Assembly: GCA_963831385.1 (NCBI GenBank) | Contig: CAWHPW010000011.1 | Coordinates: 372,001-436,000 of the forward strand | DNA length: 64,000 bases | DNA from: JACVRX01 sp963831385 | Lineage (GTDB): Bacteria; Actinomycetota; Actinomycetes; Jiangellales; Jiangellaceae | Direction: 5' to 3' | Shown: one piece after another, positions 1-7,528 of the stretch | Position numbering within the stretch: the stretch's first letter is position 1 | How the letters are laid out: the number at the start of each line of letters is the position of its first letter | Made by a program: the position numbers and the translations under genes | The notes under the pieces: generated by a model | Seen by the model: only the letters and a program-made list of their open reading frames with translations | The model's database searches: none | What the model was told of the DNA's origin: nothing

Positions 1-2293
1 ATCAGTGCGTCGGTCAGGTGGAACATGTCGCCGAGCTGCCGGTAGCTGGTGATTGCCTCCTCGAGCAACGGCTTGGCCGACTCGAGATCACGGTCACCCA
101 GGCCGCCGAGGAACAACGCGATGTTGCCCTTGGCCTTGGCGACTCCAGCAGCGTCACCCAACTCTTCGAACTGGGCCAACGCGTCCCGTAGCAGCTGCAG
201 CGAGTCCTGCGCCGCTGCCAAGTCCGGCCTTCCGCCCGCCAGGTCTCCGGCGAAGACGAAGGCCAGGTTGTAGGTCGCCTCGGCAATGCCGTGGCGATCA
301 CCGATTGCCTGGGAGATTGCCAGAGCTTCTTGGTAATGACGGTCCGCGGCCTCGTACTCCTGTTGCCAGTGCGCGATGCCGCCCGCCGCCAGGTGTGCTT
401 TGGCGACTGCGGCCGTTCGGTGTTGACCGGCCATCAGCAGCCGTTCCAGCCAGCTCCGTCCGACCGACAGAAAACCCCGTTGCTGCCAGAACCGCCACAT
501 CGCGGCGGCTGCCTCCATGCCGCTCTCCGGTTCACCGGCGTCGATCGTCCATCCGAATGCCGCCTGGAAGTTCTCGTGGTCACGCTCGAAACGGTCCAGC
601 CAGCGACGTTGGTCAACCGAGATGAGGTGCGACTCGCCCTCGCGGGCCAACGCCAGGAAGAACTCGGCGTAGCGGCGCTCGGTCAGTGCCAAGTCATCTT
701 GGTCGATCAGCAGCTCCCGGGCGTACTCGCGAATCGTTTCCAGCATGGCGTACCTGGGCTCTCCGTCCGGCAGCTCGAGGTGCCGAACCAGGCTGTTGTC
801 GATCAGCGAAGTCAATGCGTCCAGGGTGTCGACGTCCAAGATCGCCAGCGGGATTCCCGACCGCTTCCACGGCGTCGAGACCGGCGCCGCCGCGGAACAC
901 CGACAGCCGGGCAAACAGTCGTCGCTCCGGCTCGGCCAACAGACCTACACTCCAGCCGATCGTGGCCCGAAGAGTTCGCTGACGCTGCGGGATGTTGCGG
1001 GCGGTGGCAGTCAGCAGGTCCGGGCCAGCGTCCAGCCGGGACAGGATCGCTTGCGGAGTCAGCACCTTCACCCGGCTGGCCGCCAGCTCGATCGCCAACG
1101 GCAAGCCGTCGAGGCGGGCGCAGATGCCGGCTACCGCAGGTGCGCTCTCATCAGTCAACTCAAACCCGGCCCGAGCAGCGTGCGCGCGTTCGCGGAACAG
1201 CGTGACTGCCTCGTACCGTGATACGGCCTCGAGCGTCAGCGGATGCTTGGGATCGGGCAGCGCCAGCGGCGGAACATGTTGCTCCTGTTCGCCGTAGATG
1301 CGTAGCGGAGCCCGGCTGGTCGCCAGGATGCGAAGCTTCGGTGCCGCCATGAGCAGCCGGTCGGCCACCGAGGCGGCCGGCAACACGTGCTCGAAGTTGT
1401 CGAGCACCAGCAGGAGACCTTTGGCGGCCAGCCTGTCGACCAGGGTGTCGATGAGCTCTCGCCCTGGTTGCTCCCTGATTCCCAGTGCCTGAGTGATCAC
1501 GGACGACACCTGGGTGTGATCCGAAACGGGGGCGAGGTCGACGAAGAAGACGCCGTCCTCGAAACGTGGCAGCACTTCGGCCGCCACCTCGATGGCCAGC
1601 CGGGTCTTGCCGGACCCGCCCGGGCCCGTCAACGTCACCAGTCGGTGGTCAGCGAGGAGCTGCACTCGCCTGCGCGATCTCGTCCGCCCGGCCCACGAAG
1701 CTGGTGAGTTGCAAGGGCAGATTGTTGGGGCGGGCATCAAGTGATCTGATCGGCGGGAATTCAGTCCGCAGCCCGTCGATCACCACATCGAACAGGTGCT
1801 CGGGGTGGACGATGTCCTTCAGCCGGTGCCGACCCAGGTCCCGCAGCGCGACCCCGTCGGGCAAGTCATACTCGACCATGGCCCGCGTTGCATCAGAGAC
1901 GAGGATCTGGCCCCCGCTCGCGGCGGCGGCAATCCGAGCGGCCCGGTTGACGTCGATCCCGATGTAGTCACCCCCGCCGAGGACACCGTGTCCGGTGTGC
2001 AGTCCCATCCGCACCTGCAGAGGCTCAGCTGACGGCCAGTCGAATCCCGCCAGGTCCCGCTGGGCCGCGACCACCGCCCGGACGGCCTGAATGGGATTCT
2101 GGAAGGTGACGAAGAAGGCGTCGCCCTCGGTCCGGACCACGTGACCACCCTGAGCGGTGATGGCAGCCTGGATGATCTCGTCGTGACGCTCTTGCAAGGC
2201 TCGGTATCCATCGCCGAGCGTTTGCACAAGATCCGTGGAGCCCTCGATGTCGGTGAACACGAACGTGACGATTCCGGTGGGCGGCTCAGCCAT
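1..2293 (-). CDS. Class III nucleotidyl cyclase / AAA-type ATPase / TPR regulator, two frame breaks, 3' end outside window
   Basis: Large signalling protein, probably at least 760 residues. The N-terminal class III cyclase domain (about residues 5-180) has both metal-binding aspartates, in FVFTDIEGST and RTEGDAFFVTF. A LuxR/AfsR-type NTPase follows, with Walker A GPGGSGKTRL and Walker B-like LLVLDNFEH, then a helical TPR-like region running off the window. The reading frame breaks near 1666 (after GRADEIAQA, before VQLLADHR) and near 857 (after LDAVEAV, before IPLAILDVDTLD); deleting one base at each restores a normal family sequence. Start is ATG 2293, which overlaps the upstream epimerase stop by 8 bp. 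It is either a pseudogene or intact with assembly errors. Domain calls are firm; the target is unknown. Confidence 0.8.
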
Positions 2294-3257
2294 CGCCGCG
2301 ATCGTCCTCCGCGCGCAGCGTCTCCGCCAAGCCGTCTTCGAGGGACCGAACCGACCAGCCCAGCTCTTGCTTCGCCTTCGTCGGGTCGCCGAGGTAGGTC
2401 GCCAGCGACGCCCGCAGTCCTTCTGCGGAGTACGTGTTCGGGAGTCGCACGAGGCGTTCGGCGAGTCGGGCGACGGGCTCGACCATCCGCACGGTGAGGG
2501 CAGGGACGACGACCGGGCGCGGGCCGCGGCCGATGTGGGCGGCGGCCGACAGCACTTCGGCCAGCGAGTACTGCGGCCCGGCGAGCATGTAAGCCTCACC
2601 GGGGACGCCCCGCTCCATGGCCAGCAGGTGTCCGTTGGCGATGTCGTCCACGAAGGCCCAACAGAACCGCCCTCCGGACGAGACGACGACGCGTTGCCGG
2701 TGCAACGCACGCCGCAGCAGCGCCCCGGTCTGGCTGGTGTCCCCGGGGCCGTAGACGACTCCTGGCATGACGGTGATCGCGGGAGCGCCAGCCGCGGCAG
2801 CCGCGGCCACAAGCTGGTGCGCCTCCGCCTTGGTGGCGTCGTAGACCGTCACGTGCTGAGCCGAGAAGTGGTAACTCTCATCGACGGTCCGCCCCCGCGT
2901 GTCGGAGTTCACCGCAAGGGTGCTGGTGTAGACGAGGCGTGGTACCGCGGTCTCTCGTACCGTCGCCAGGACCGCGCGCGTCCCGTCGACGTTGACGCGG
3001 CGCGCCTGCGCGTCCTCGCGGGCACCCACCCGGTACCACCCGGCTACGTGAAACAGCCCGTCGGTGCCTTCAGCCACGAGTCGCAGGCTTGCCTGGTCGG
3101 CGAGATCGCCTCGCACCAGCCGCACGCCGTGGTCGGCCAGCGTGCGAGCCCGCCCTGGATCGCGGACCAACGCAGTCACACTGTGGCCGGCTTGGACCAG
3201 CAGTTCCGCCAGCCTGCCGCCGATGAAACCAGTCGCTCCGGTCAGTGCGTATCTCAT
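2286..3257 (-). CDS. NAD-dependent epimerase/dehydratase (extended SDR family)
   Basis: A 323-residue cytosolic SDR. The N-terminal Rossmann fold carries GATGFIGG for NAD(P) binding and the catalytic YxxxK is present in VYDATKAEAH, with the upstream serine in LVYTSTLAV. Length fits extended SDRs that modify nucleotide sugars or reduce related substrates such as dihydroflavonol-type ketones. The ATG at 3257 overlaps the stop of the upstream YbaK-type gene (ATGA), and its own stop overlaps the start of the cyclase gene, so the three genes are probably translated from one transcript. Substrate cannot be told from sequence. Confidence 0.85.
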   Translation of the reverse strand: MRYALTGATGFIGGRLAELLVQAGHSVTALVRDPGRARTLADHGVRLVRGDLADQASLRLVAEGTDGLFHVAGWYRVGAREDAQARRVNVDGTRAVLATVRETAVPRLVYTSTLAVNSDTRGRTVDESYHFSAQHVTVYDATKAEAHQLVAAAAAAGAPAITVMPGVVYGPGDTSQTGALLRRALHRQRVVVSSGGRFCWAFVDDIANGHLLAMERGVPGEAYMLAGPQYSLAEVLSAAAHIGRGPRPVVVPALTVRMVEPVARLAERLVRLPNTYSAEGLRASLATYLGDPTKAKQELGWSVRSLEDGLAETLRAEDDRGDG

Positions 3258-3754
3258 CGGCTGCGCCTGTGCGGTGCCAGAGAACCGGTCTCCTCAGGTT
3301 CGGTGACGTCGGCCACTGTCGCGTCGAGTCCCCGGACGAGTTCGTCGCCGTCGACTGTCGCCGCGACGCCGGGGGCGCCGGCACCGATCGAGACCACGCG
3401 ACCGCGTAGACGCTCGTCGGCGACAACCGGCCATGATCGCAGCGAACCGAAGGGGGTGATCGTGCCCCGCTCGTATCCAGTCACGTCTTTCGCAGTCGCG
3501 GCGTCGGGCATGGACAAGCGACTCACGCCCAGCAAGGCACGCAGTTTTGGCCACCCGATCGTCCGGTTGCCGGGAACGAGCACGAACAGGAAGTCGTCGT
3601 CGCCGCGGCGCACGACAATGGACTTCACGACCGCCGCCGGCTCGACCCCTCGCGCCGCCGCAGCCTCGGCGAGGCTGCGCACCGGTCCGTGACGCACGAT
3701 GTCGAAAGGAATCTCCGCAGCCGCGAGCGCTTCCACTGCGCGCTGCTCGCTCAC
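3254..3754 (-). CDS. YbaK/ProX-type aminoacyl-tRNA deacylase
   Basis: A 166-residue protein of the YbaK/EbsC fold, which hydrolyses mischarged aminoacyl-tRNA (Cys-tRNA(Pro) or similar) in trans. The conserved core shows in AAVVKSIVVRRGDDDFLFV, with the family lysine, and GTITPFGSL (usually G-x-x-P-F-G). I chose GTG 3754 (VSEQRAVEAL) because homology begins there; an upstream in-frame start at 3802 would add 16 unlikely residues. It overlaps the epimerase by 4 bp (ATGA) and is the first gene of that small operon. Exact tRNA specificity is not visible. Confidence 0.8.
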   Translation of the reverse strand: MSEQRAVEALAAAEIPFDIVRHGPVRSLAEAAAARGVEPAAVVKSIVVRRGDDDFLFVLVPGNRTIGWPKLRALLGVSRLSMPDAATAKDVTGYERGTITPFGSLRSWPVVADERLRGRVVSIGAGAPGVAATVDGDELVRGLDATVADVTEPEETGSLAPHRRSR

Positions 3755-3779
3755 GAATCCGGAGTGTAGAGACACGGCC

Positions 3780-3809
3780 GGCCGGGAGTAGCCCCTGCGC
3801 ACCCCGGCC
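3780..3809 (-). terminator. Candidate terminator after the pirin gene
   Basis: A 7-bp perfect GC stem (GGCCGGG at 3780-3786 with CCCGGCC at 3803-3809) and a 16-nt loop lie downstream of the pirin stop and upstream of the YbaK-type start. There is no U-run, as is common in actinobacteria. Confidence 0.35.
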
Positions 3810-3893
3810 AGCCGTGCGTCAGCGGCTGCATCGCAGCGGATGACCGACCCTTACCCGAGGTCACGCGATGCACACTGGGATGGTTCACGCCGA

Positions 3894-4871
3894 TCAGCGG
3901 TGGGGTATCCGGCCGCGCGGTTTCAGCGGCGTTGTGGGCAGCGGTGGGGCCGGCAGCGGGTCACCGTCGTACCCACGGACGTGGCCGAACCGCTCGTTGC
4001 TGGTGGCCCAGTCGGTCCGGAATCTGACGATCTCCTCGTGACTACGCCCGACGAAGTTCCACCACATGACGATCTGTTCCTCGAACGGCTCGCCGCCGAG
4101 CAGGAGAAGCCGGCTCGGACCGTGCGCTCGCAACGCGAGGTCGGAGCGACCGGTGCCGAGGTAGAGCAGCGGGCCAGGAGCGAGTTCCATCCCGTCGACG
4201 TCGACGATGCCGGACAACGTCAGCACGGCGTGCTCGAACTCCGGCCGCAGTGGCAGCTGGACGTCGACTCCGTTCGCCAATACTGCCTCGGCTCCCACGA
4301 TCGGGCTGTACACCTGGGCAGCCGACTCCGCGTTGCCCAACGAGCCCATGATCACAGTGATCGAGACACCCGTGTCGGTGAGTTGCGGAAGGTGGGAGTG
4401 GTGTTCGAAATGCGGATCGACGCTCCGATCATGCTCGGGCAGCGCGACCCATAGCTGCACCCCGTGCAGAAGCGGGGAGCGCTGGGGCGGCGACTCTTCC
4501 GAGTGCGAGATGCCTCGGCCCGCGGTCATCAGGCTCAGTTGTCCGGGCCGGACGAATTGGTGGCTGCCCAGGCTGTCACGGTGCAGGATGTCCCCGTCGA
4601 CCAGCCAGCTCACGGTTTGTAGACCGGTGTGCGGATGCGGCGGTACCCGCATGCCCGCTGACGCAGAAACGTCCTCGGGCCCGTACTGGTCCACGAAACA
4701 CCAAGCGCCGACCATTCGACGGTCGCGGTGCGGCAGCGTGCGCGTGACCACCATGCCTCTGGTGCCCAGCACGACCTCGCGGCCGTACAGCAGCTCCTGG
4801 ACTGGTGCCCCGGCGACGGATGAGCGACCGCCGCAGACGGCCTCTTCAGGAGCAAGCTCGAGGTTGCTCAC
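3894..4871 (-). CDS. Pirin family protein
   Basis: A 325-residue bicupin. The N-terminal cupin has the pirin metal site: PPHPHTGLQTVSWLVDG (two histidines), then SHQFVRPGQL and the downstream GRGISHSEES with the last histidine and glutamate. The C-terminal cupin-like pirin_C domain ends near FVGRSHEEIVRFRTDW. Bacterial pirins are Fe-binding and some act as quercetinases or as modulators of pyruvate dehydrogenase. The start is GTG 4871 (VSNLELAPEE); an in-frame upstream start at 4898 exists but encodes a non-conserved extension. It is monocistronic in appearance. Family certain, role unknown. Confidence 0.85.
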   Translation of the reverse strand: MSNLELAPEEAVCGGRSSVAGAPVQELLYGREVVLGTRGMVVTRTLPHRDRRMVGAWCFVDQYGPEDVSASAGMRVPPHPHTGLQTVSWLVDGDILHRDSLGSHQFVRPGQLSLMTAGRGISHSEESPPQRSPLLHGVQLWVALPEHDRSVDPHFEHHSHLPQLTDTGVSITVIMGSLGNAESAAQVYSPIVGAEAVLANGVDVQLPLRPEFEHAVLTLSGIVDVDGMELAPGPLLYLGTGRSDLALRAHGPSRLLLLGGEPFEEQIVMWWNFVGRSHEEIVRFRTDWATSNERFGHVRGYDGDPLPAPPLPTTPLKPRGRIPHR

Positions 4872-4927
4872 CCCGCGACTGTAAGACGCCCGCCCCACAT
4901 CGGCGAGAGGGCGCCGAGTCCGCGGGG

Positions 4928-5152
4928 CTAGAGCCTGGTGACTTTTGCGTTCGGGTACGTGACCCGTCGGATCGTCGAGCCGAAGTCCACGAGCACGATG
5001 CTCTCGGACTCGACTCCGATCACCCGGCCGAGACCGTGGCGATCATGGGTGAGCCGATCATCGACGGCGAGGCTTTCTACCGGTTTCGCCTCGCGCAGGA
5101 CGTTGAACGGACTCGCCGGCAGGACAGGGCGCCGGGCAGTGCGTTGAGTCAT
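4928..5152 (-). CDS. Small conserved protein with Tudor/CarD-like motif
   Basis: A 74-residue protein. Its C-terminal half, from LAVDDRLTHDRHGLGRVIGV to the end, has the pattern V-x-D-x-x-x-H-x-x-x-G-x-G-x-V followed by V-D-F-G-S. This pattern resembles the small beta-barrel (Tudor-like) fold found at the C-terminus of UvrD/PcrA helicases and in CarD-type RNA polymerase binders. The N-terminus (TQRTARRPVLPASP) is basic and probably unstructured. Start ATG 5152. It is 76 nt downstream of rsgA on the same strand and may share its transcript. The binding partner is inferred from fold only. Confidence 0.6.
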   Translation of the reverse strand: MTQRTARRPVLPASPFNVLREAKPVESLAVDDRLTHDRHGLGRVIGVESESIVLVDFGSTIRRVTYPNAKVTRL

Positions 5153-5228
5153 AGGGCCATACTGCTCCCCCGCCGCACTGTCGTCATCCAGTGCCCCTGG
5201 GTTTTCCCCGATTGTGCTCGGATTGGGA

Positions 5229-6335
5229 TCAGCGCACCCACGGGCCGTTCTTGCCGGGGTTGAGCTTGTTGTGCCGACGCATGTGCATGTGCCGCTGCTT
5301 CCACACCGATATCTCCTGCGCTCGCAGCCGTGCGTCGGTTCGGCGCGCCTGGAACGCCGCCTCCCGGCCGAGCTTGCGCCAACTTTCCAGCCGTCGCTCG
5401 TCGAGCTCGCCTTCGTCGACGGCCGCCAATACCGCGCAGCCCGGCTCGGTGTCATGGGCACAATCACGGAATCGGCATCGCGCCGCCAGCTCCTCGACGT
5501 CTGGGAACGCGATCGCAACCGCGTCCTCGTCGGCGACGAGGCCGACCGAACGCAACCCCGGCGTGTCGAGCACAACTCCTCCCGTCGGCAGGACGACGAG
5601 CTCCCGGTGCGACGTGATGTGCCTGCCCTTGCCGTCGACCCGTCGGGTGCCACCGGTCGCCATGAGCGAGACACCGGCGAGGGAATTGGTGAGCGTCGAC
5701 TTTCCGGCGCCGGACGGGCCGAGCAGGACGAGCGTGCGTCCAGGACCGAGATAGGCGCGGACGGCGTCGGCCCCTGGATCAGACTTCGCGTCGATCGCGA
5801 GGACATCGACCCCCGGGGCCGCTGCCATCACCTCCGTGCGCATGCCGTCCGGATCGGGCACAAGGTCGGCCTTGGTCAGAACCACGAGCGGCTGGGCGCC
5901 GCTCCCCCAGGCCAATACCAGCAACCGCTCGATGCGGCCGATCTCGGGCTCGGGGTCCAGGTGCTCGACGACGACCACGAGGTCGACGTTCGCGGCCAGG
6001 GCCTGGGCGTTCGACGTCGCGTCGGCACTGTCGCGCACGACATAGGTGCGACGGGTCAAGACCCCCTCAATGGTGGTGCGTTCGTCGGGCCAATGCCGAA
6101 CCGCGGTCCAGTCGCCGACCGTCGGGGCCGCGGTGCGGTTGGTCGCCATGCTGGCCAGCACCTCACGGCCGAGGGAGGCGCGGAGTGGGCCGTCGGCGCC
6201 GAGCAGGTCGGCGCCACCGCGGTCGACCCGGCTCACGCGGGCGGGAATGTGATCGCCGTCGGTGGTGAACGGATCGAACGCGGCGGCGAAGGAGCTGTCC
6301 CAGCCGAGCTCGGTCAAGGACGAATAGTGAGACAC
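5229..6335 (-). CDS. rsgA: Ribosome small subunit-dependent GTPase A
   Basis: A 368-residue circularly permuted GTPase that checks late 30S subunit maturation. An N-terminal OB domain (SLGREVLASMATNRTAAPTV region) is followed by motifs in the permuted order G4 (LTKADLV), G1 (GPSGAGKSTL) and G3 (DTPG). The C-terminal zinc-binding part has CRFRDCAHDTEPGC, giving the Cys-Cys-His-Cys ligands, then a basic tail. GTG 6335 starts it. Length and motif order match the RsgA/YjeQ family fully. Confidence 0.95.
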   Translation of the reverse strand: MSHYSSLTELGWDSSFAAAFDPFTTDGDHIPARVSRVDRGGADLLGADGPLRASLGREVLASMATNRTAAPTVGDWTAVRHWPDERTTIEGVLTRRTYVVRDSADATSNAQALAANVDLVVVVEHLDPEPEIGRIERLLVLAWGSGAQPLVVLTKADLVPDPDGMRTEVMAAAPGVDVLAIDAKSDPGADAVRAYLGPGRTLVLLGPSGAGKSTLTNSLAGVSLMATGGTRRVDGKGRHITSHRELVVLPTGGVVLDTPGLRSVGLVADEDAVAIAFPDVEELAARCRFRDCAHDTEPGCAVLAAVDEGELDERRLESWRKLGREAAFQARRTDARLRAQEISVWKQRHMHMRRHNKLNPGKNGPWVR

Positions 6336-6605
6336 GATCGGGACCTTCCATGTCTGGGCCCCACCGCCGCTGGTACATCCGGCGGATCAGACGTCGAGGG
6401 GCCCTCGGGCGGGCGGGAATGCGAATACGACTGACCAGGTCATCTCGGCGCACCTCCCGCTTCTCGTCCAGTCCAGACCGCCGCTTCGGCGTCGCATCTA
6501 CCGTACGGGGTGGTAGTCACGTTCGCGACCGGCTTTCGCCCACGCATACGGTGTGGTTGTGGCCGCGCTGGTGGAGTCGGTGGAGCACGCCACACCGGAG
6601 CCGTC

Positions 6606-6743
6606 ATGATCTGCCCCGCCTGCCGAGACCGTCGCCACGACGACTGCCTCGCGGTAGCCAGGGCAGCGCCGTCATGGTGCGACTGCCAGCACCAGCCGCC
6701 AGACCAACCGGTCGAGCCCGCCACCGGTTACGCCTCGCCCTGA
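6606..6743 (+). CDS. Small Cys-rich (zinc-ribbon-like) protein
   Basis: A 45-residue protein starting at ATG 6606 with MICPACRDRRHDDC and then WCDCQHQP. It has CxxC, a further Cys, and CDC with a following His, enough for one zinc site. Proteins of this size with an MICPxCRxxRHxxC...WCDCQH pattern are familiar in actinobacteria but have no known function. An in-frame ATG at 6510 would add 32 Arg/Gly-rich residues without conserved features, so the internal start is preferred. Convergent with the DUF4333 lipoprotein gene. Confidence 0.6.
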   Translation: MICPACRDRRHDDCLAVARAAPSWCDCQHQPPDQPVEPATGYASP

Positions 6744-6794
6744 GCGGTCAGTCACTCGGTCAACATCCCGCTTGGCTTGATTTCCTGTCGGCGG

Positions 6795-6814
6795 CCAGGC
6801 TGACCCACGCCTGG
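6795..6814. terminator. Candidate bidirectional terminator between convergent genes
   Basis: CCAGGC (6795-6800) pairs with GCCTGG (6809-6814) across an 8-nt loop, between the convergent stops at 6743 and 6820. The stem is short (6 bp) but lies where a shared terminator is expected. Confidence 0.35.
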
Positions 6815-6819
6815 GGCGA

Positions 6820-7194
6820 TCAGAACTCGATCGAGCAGCCAGGGATCTCGCTCAGGTCCACGACTTGCTCGCCGTCGACTTCGATCACGAATGATCCTTC
6901 GCAGCTACCCGGCGCCAGTGTGCCGTCGAACGTCGCTTTTGCGCTGCGGCCATCGGTCGTGGTGCCGGTGCACTCCGCGGTGCCAGTCAGATCCACGCCT
7001 TCTAAGTTCATGTCTGTCGTGCATTCGGGATCGCCGTCGAGCTCGATGCCTTCCTCGGCGAGCCGGTCACGAACGTTGGCCGCGAGTGCTCGGGCCACGG
7101 TGTCGTTGGTCGTTTGGTCGACTTGCTCGCCCACTTCGGAGCATGCGGGCATTACCAACACTGCAACCGCCAAGAGTTCGAGGAGTCTGCGCAC
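6820..7194 (-). CDS. DUF4333-domain lipoprotein
   Basis: A 124-residue predicted lipoprotein. The N-terminus (VRRLLELLAVAVLVMPAC) gives a basic start, a hydrophobic segment and a lipobox-like MPAC with the acylated Cys. The rest has the spaced cysteines typical of DUF4333 (ECTTDMN, ECTGTTTDG, GSCEGSF, GCSIEF), which likely form disulfides outside the membrane. I chose GTG 7194 because it places the signal peptide at the very start. Function unknown in the family; found widely in actinobacteria. Confidence 0.75.
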   Translation of the reverse strand: MRRLLELLAVAVLVMPACSEVGEQVDQTTNDTVARALAANVRDRLAEEGIELDGDPECTTDMNLEGVDLTGTAECTGTTTDGRSAKATFDGTLAPGSCEGSFVIEVDGEQVVDLSEIPGCSIEF

Positions 7195-7329
7195 GCCGCG
7201 GATCGTACAGCTGTCCGGGCCGAAGAGGGCAGCGGCACGACGTCCTGCAGTCGCCACGATATGAGACAGCCGTCCAGATGGTGGACGAAAGCTGCACGCC
7301 GCGAGTTGCGGCATGCCATGATCTCCCGC

Positions 7330-7416
7330 ATGTCGTCCGCGACCAGTGTGTACCTCGTGGCCCGTCGCCACGTGGACTTCGGCCGCGTGCGCAGCATGAT
7401 CTGTCAGCCGGCCTGA
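7330..7416 (+). CDS. Sulfur-metabolism leader peptide (cysteine-sensing type)
   Basis: A 28-residue ORF whose C-terminal part contains ARRHVDFGRVRSMIC. The pattern RRHVDxxRVxSxxC is the hallmark of the short leader peptides found before actinobacterial sulfur-assimilation and cysteine genes. The single Cys codon (TGT) is four codons from the stop, as needed for ribosome stalling when Cys-tRNA is short. An alternative in-frame ATG at 7318 adds four residues. The stop lies 112 nt before the sulfite reductase start. The motif match is seen; the attenuation mechanism is inferred. Confidence 0.8.
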   Translation: MSSATSVYLVARRHVDFGRVRSMICQPA

Positions 7417-7439
7417 CCGCGCCCCTGACCCGTCAGCCG

Positions 7440-7455
7440 GGCGCGCGGACGCGCC
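7440..7455 (+). promoter_or_regulatory. GC hairpin downstream of the leader peptide
   Basis: GGCGCG (7440-7445) and CGCGCC (7450-7455) form six GC pairs around the tetraloop CGGA, 24 nt after the leader stop and 73 nt before the sulfite reductase start. Placement suits an attenuator or a structure masking translation, but no competing fold was proved. Confidence 0.4.
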
Positions 7456-7528
7456 GGCCGGGTCGTCGGAGCTGCTGAACCCACCGTCGCCATTCGCGTG
7501 CCCCTCAGCCTGCGAGGACCTCGCACCC

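Larger units (their letters stand above)
7195..7528. other. Intergenic control region upstream of the sulfur operon
   Basis: A 334-bp gap between the divergent DUF4333 gene and the sulfite reductase gene. It holds the leader peptide (7330-7416), a GC hairpin (7440-7455) and the ribosome-binding site GAGGA at 7514-7518 for the reductase gene. The first 135 bases contain no gene I can support and should hold both divergent promoters. Confidence 0.6.

Noticed and set aside
2235..3692. Long plus-strand open frame of 485 codons over the epimerase and YbaK-type genes
   Set aside because: It runs antisense to two genes with clear family motifs; such frames are common at this GC content.
6163..6453. 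Minus-strand frame with an Arg-rich start upstream of rsgA
   Set aside because: It continues into rsgA in another frame and shows no family features.
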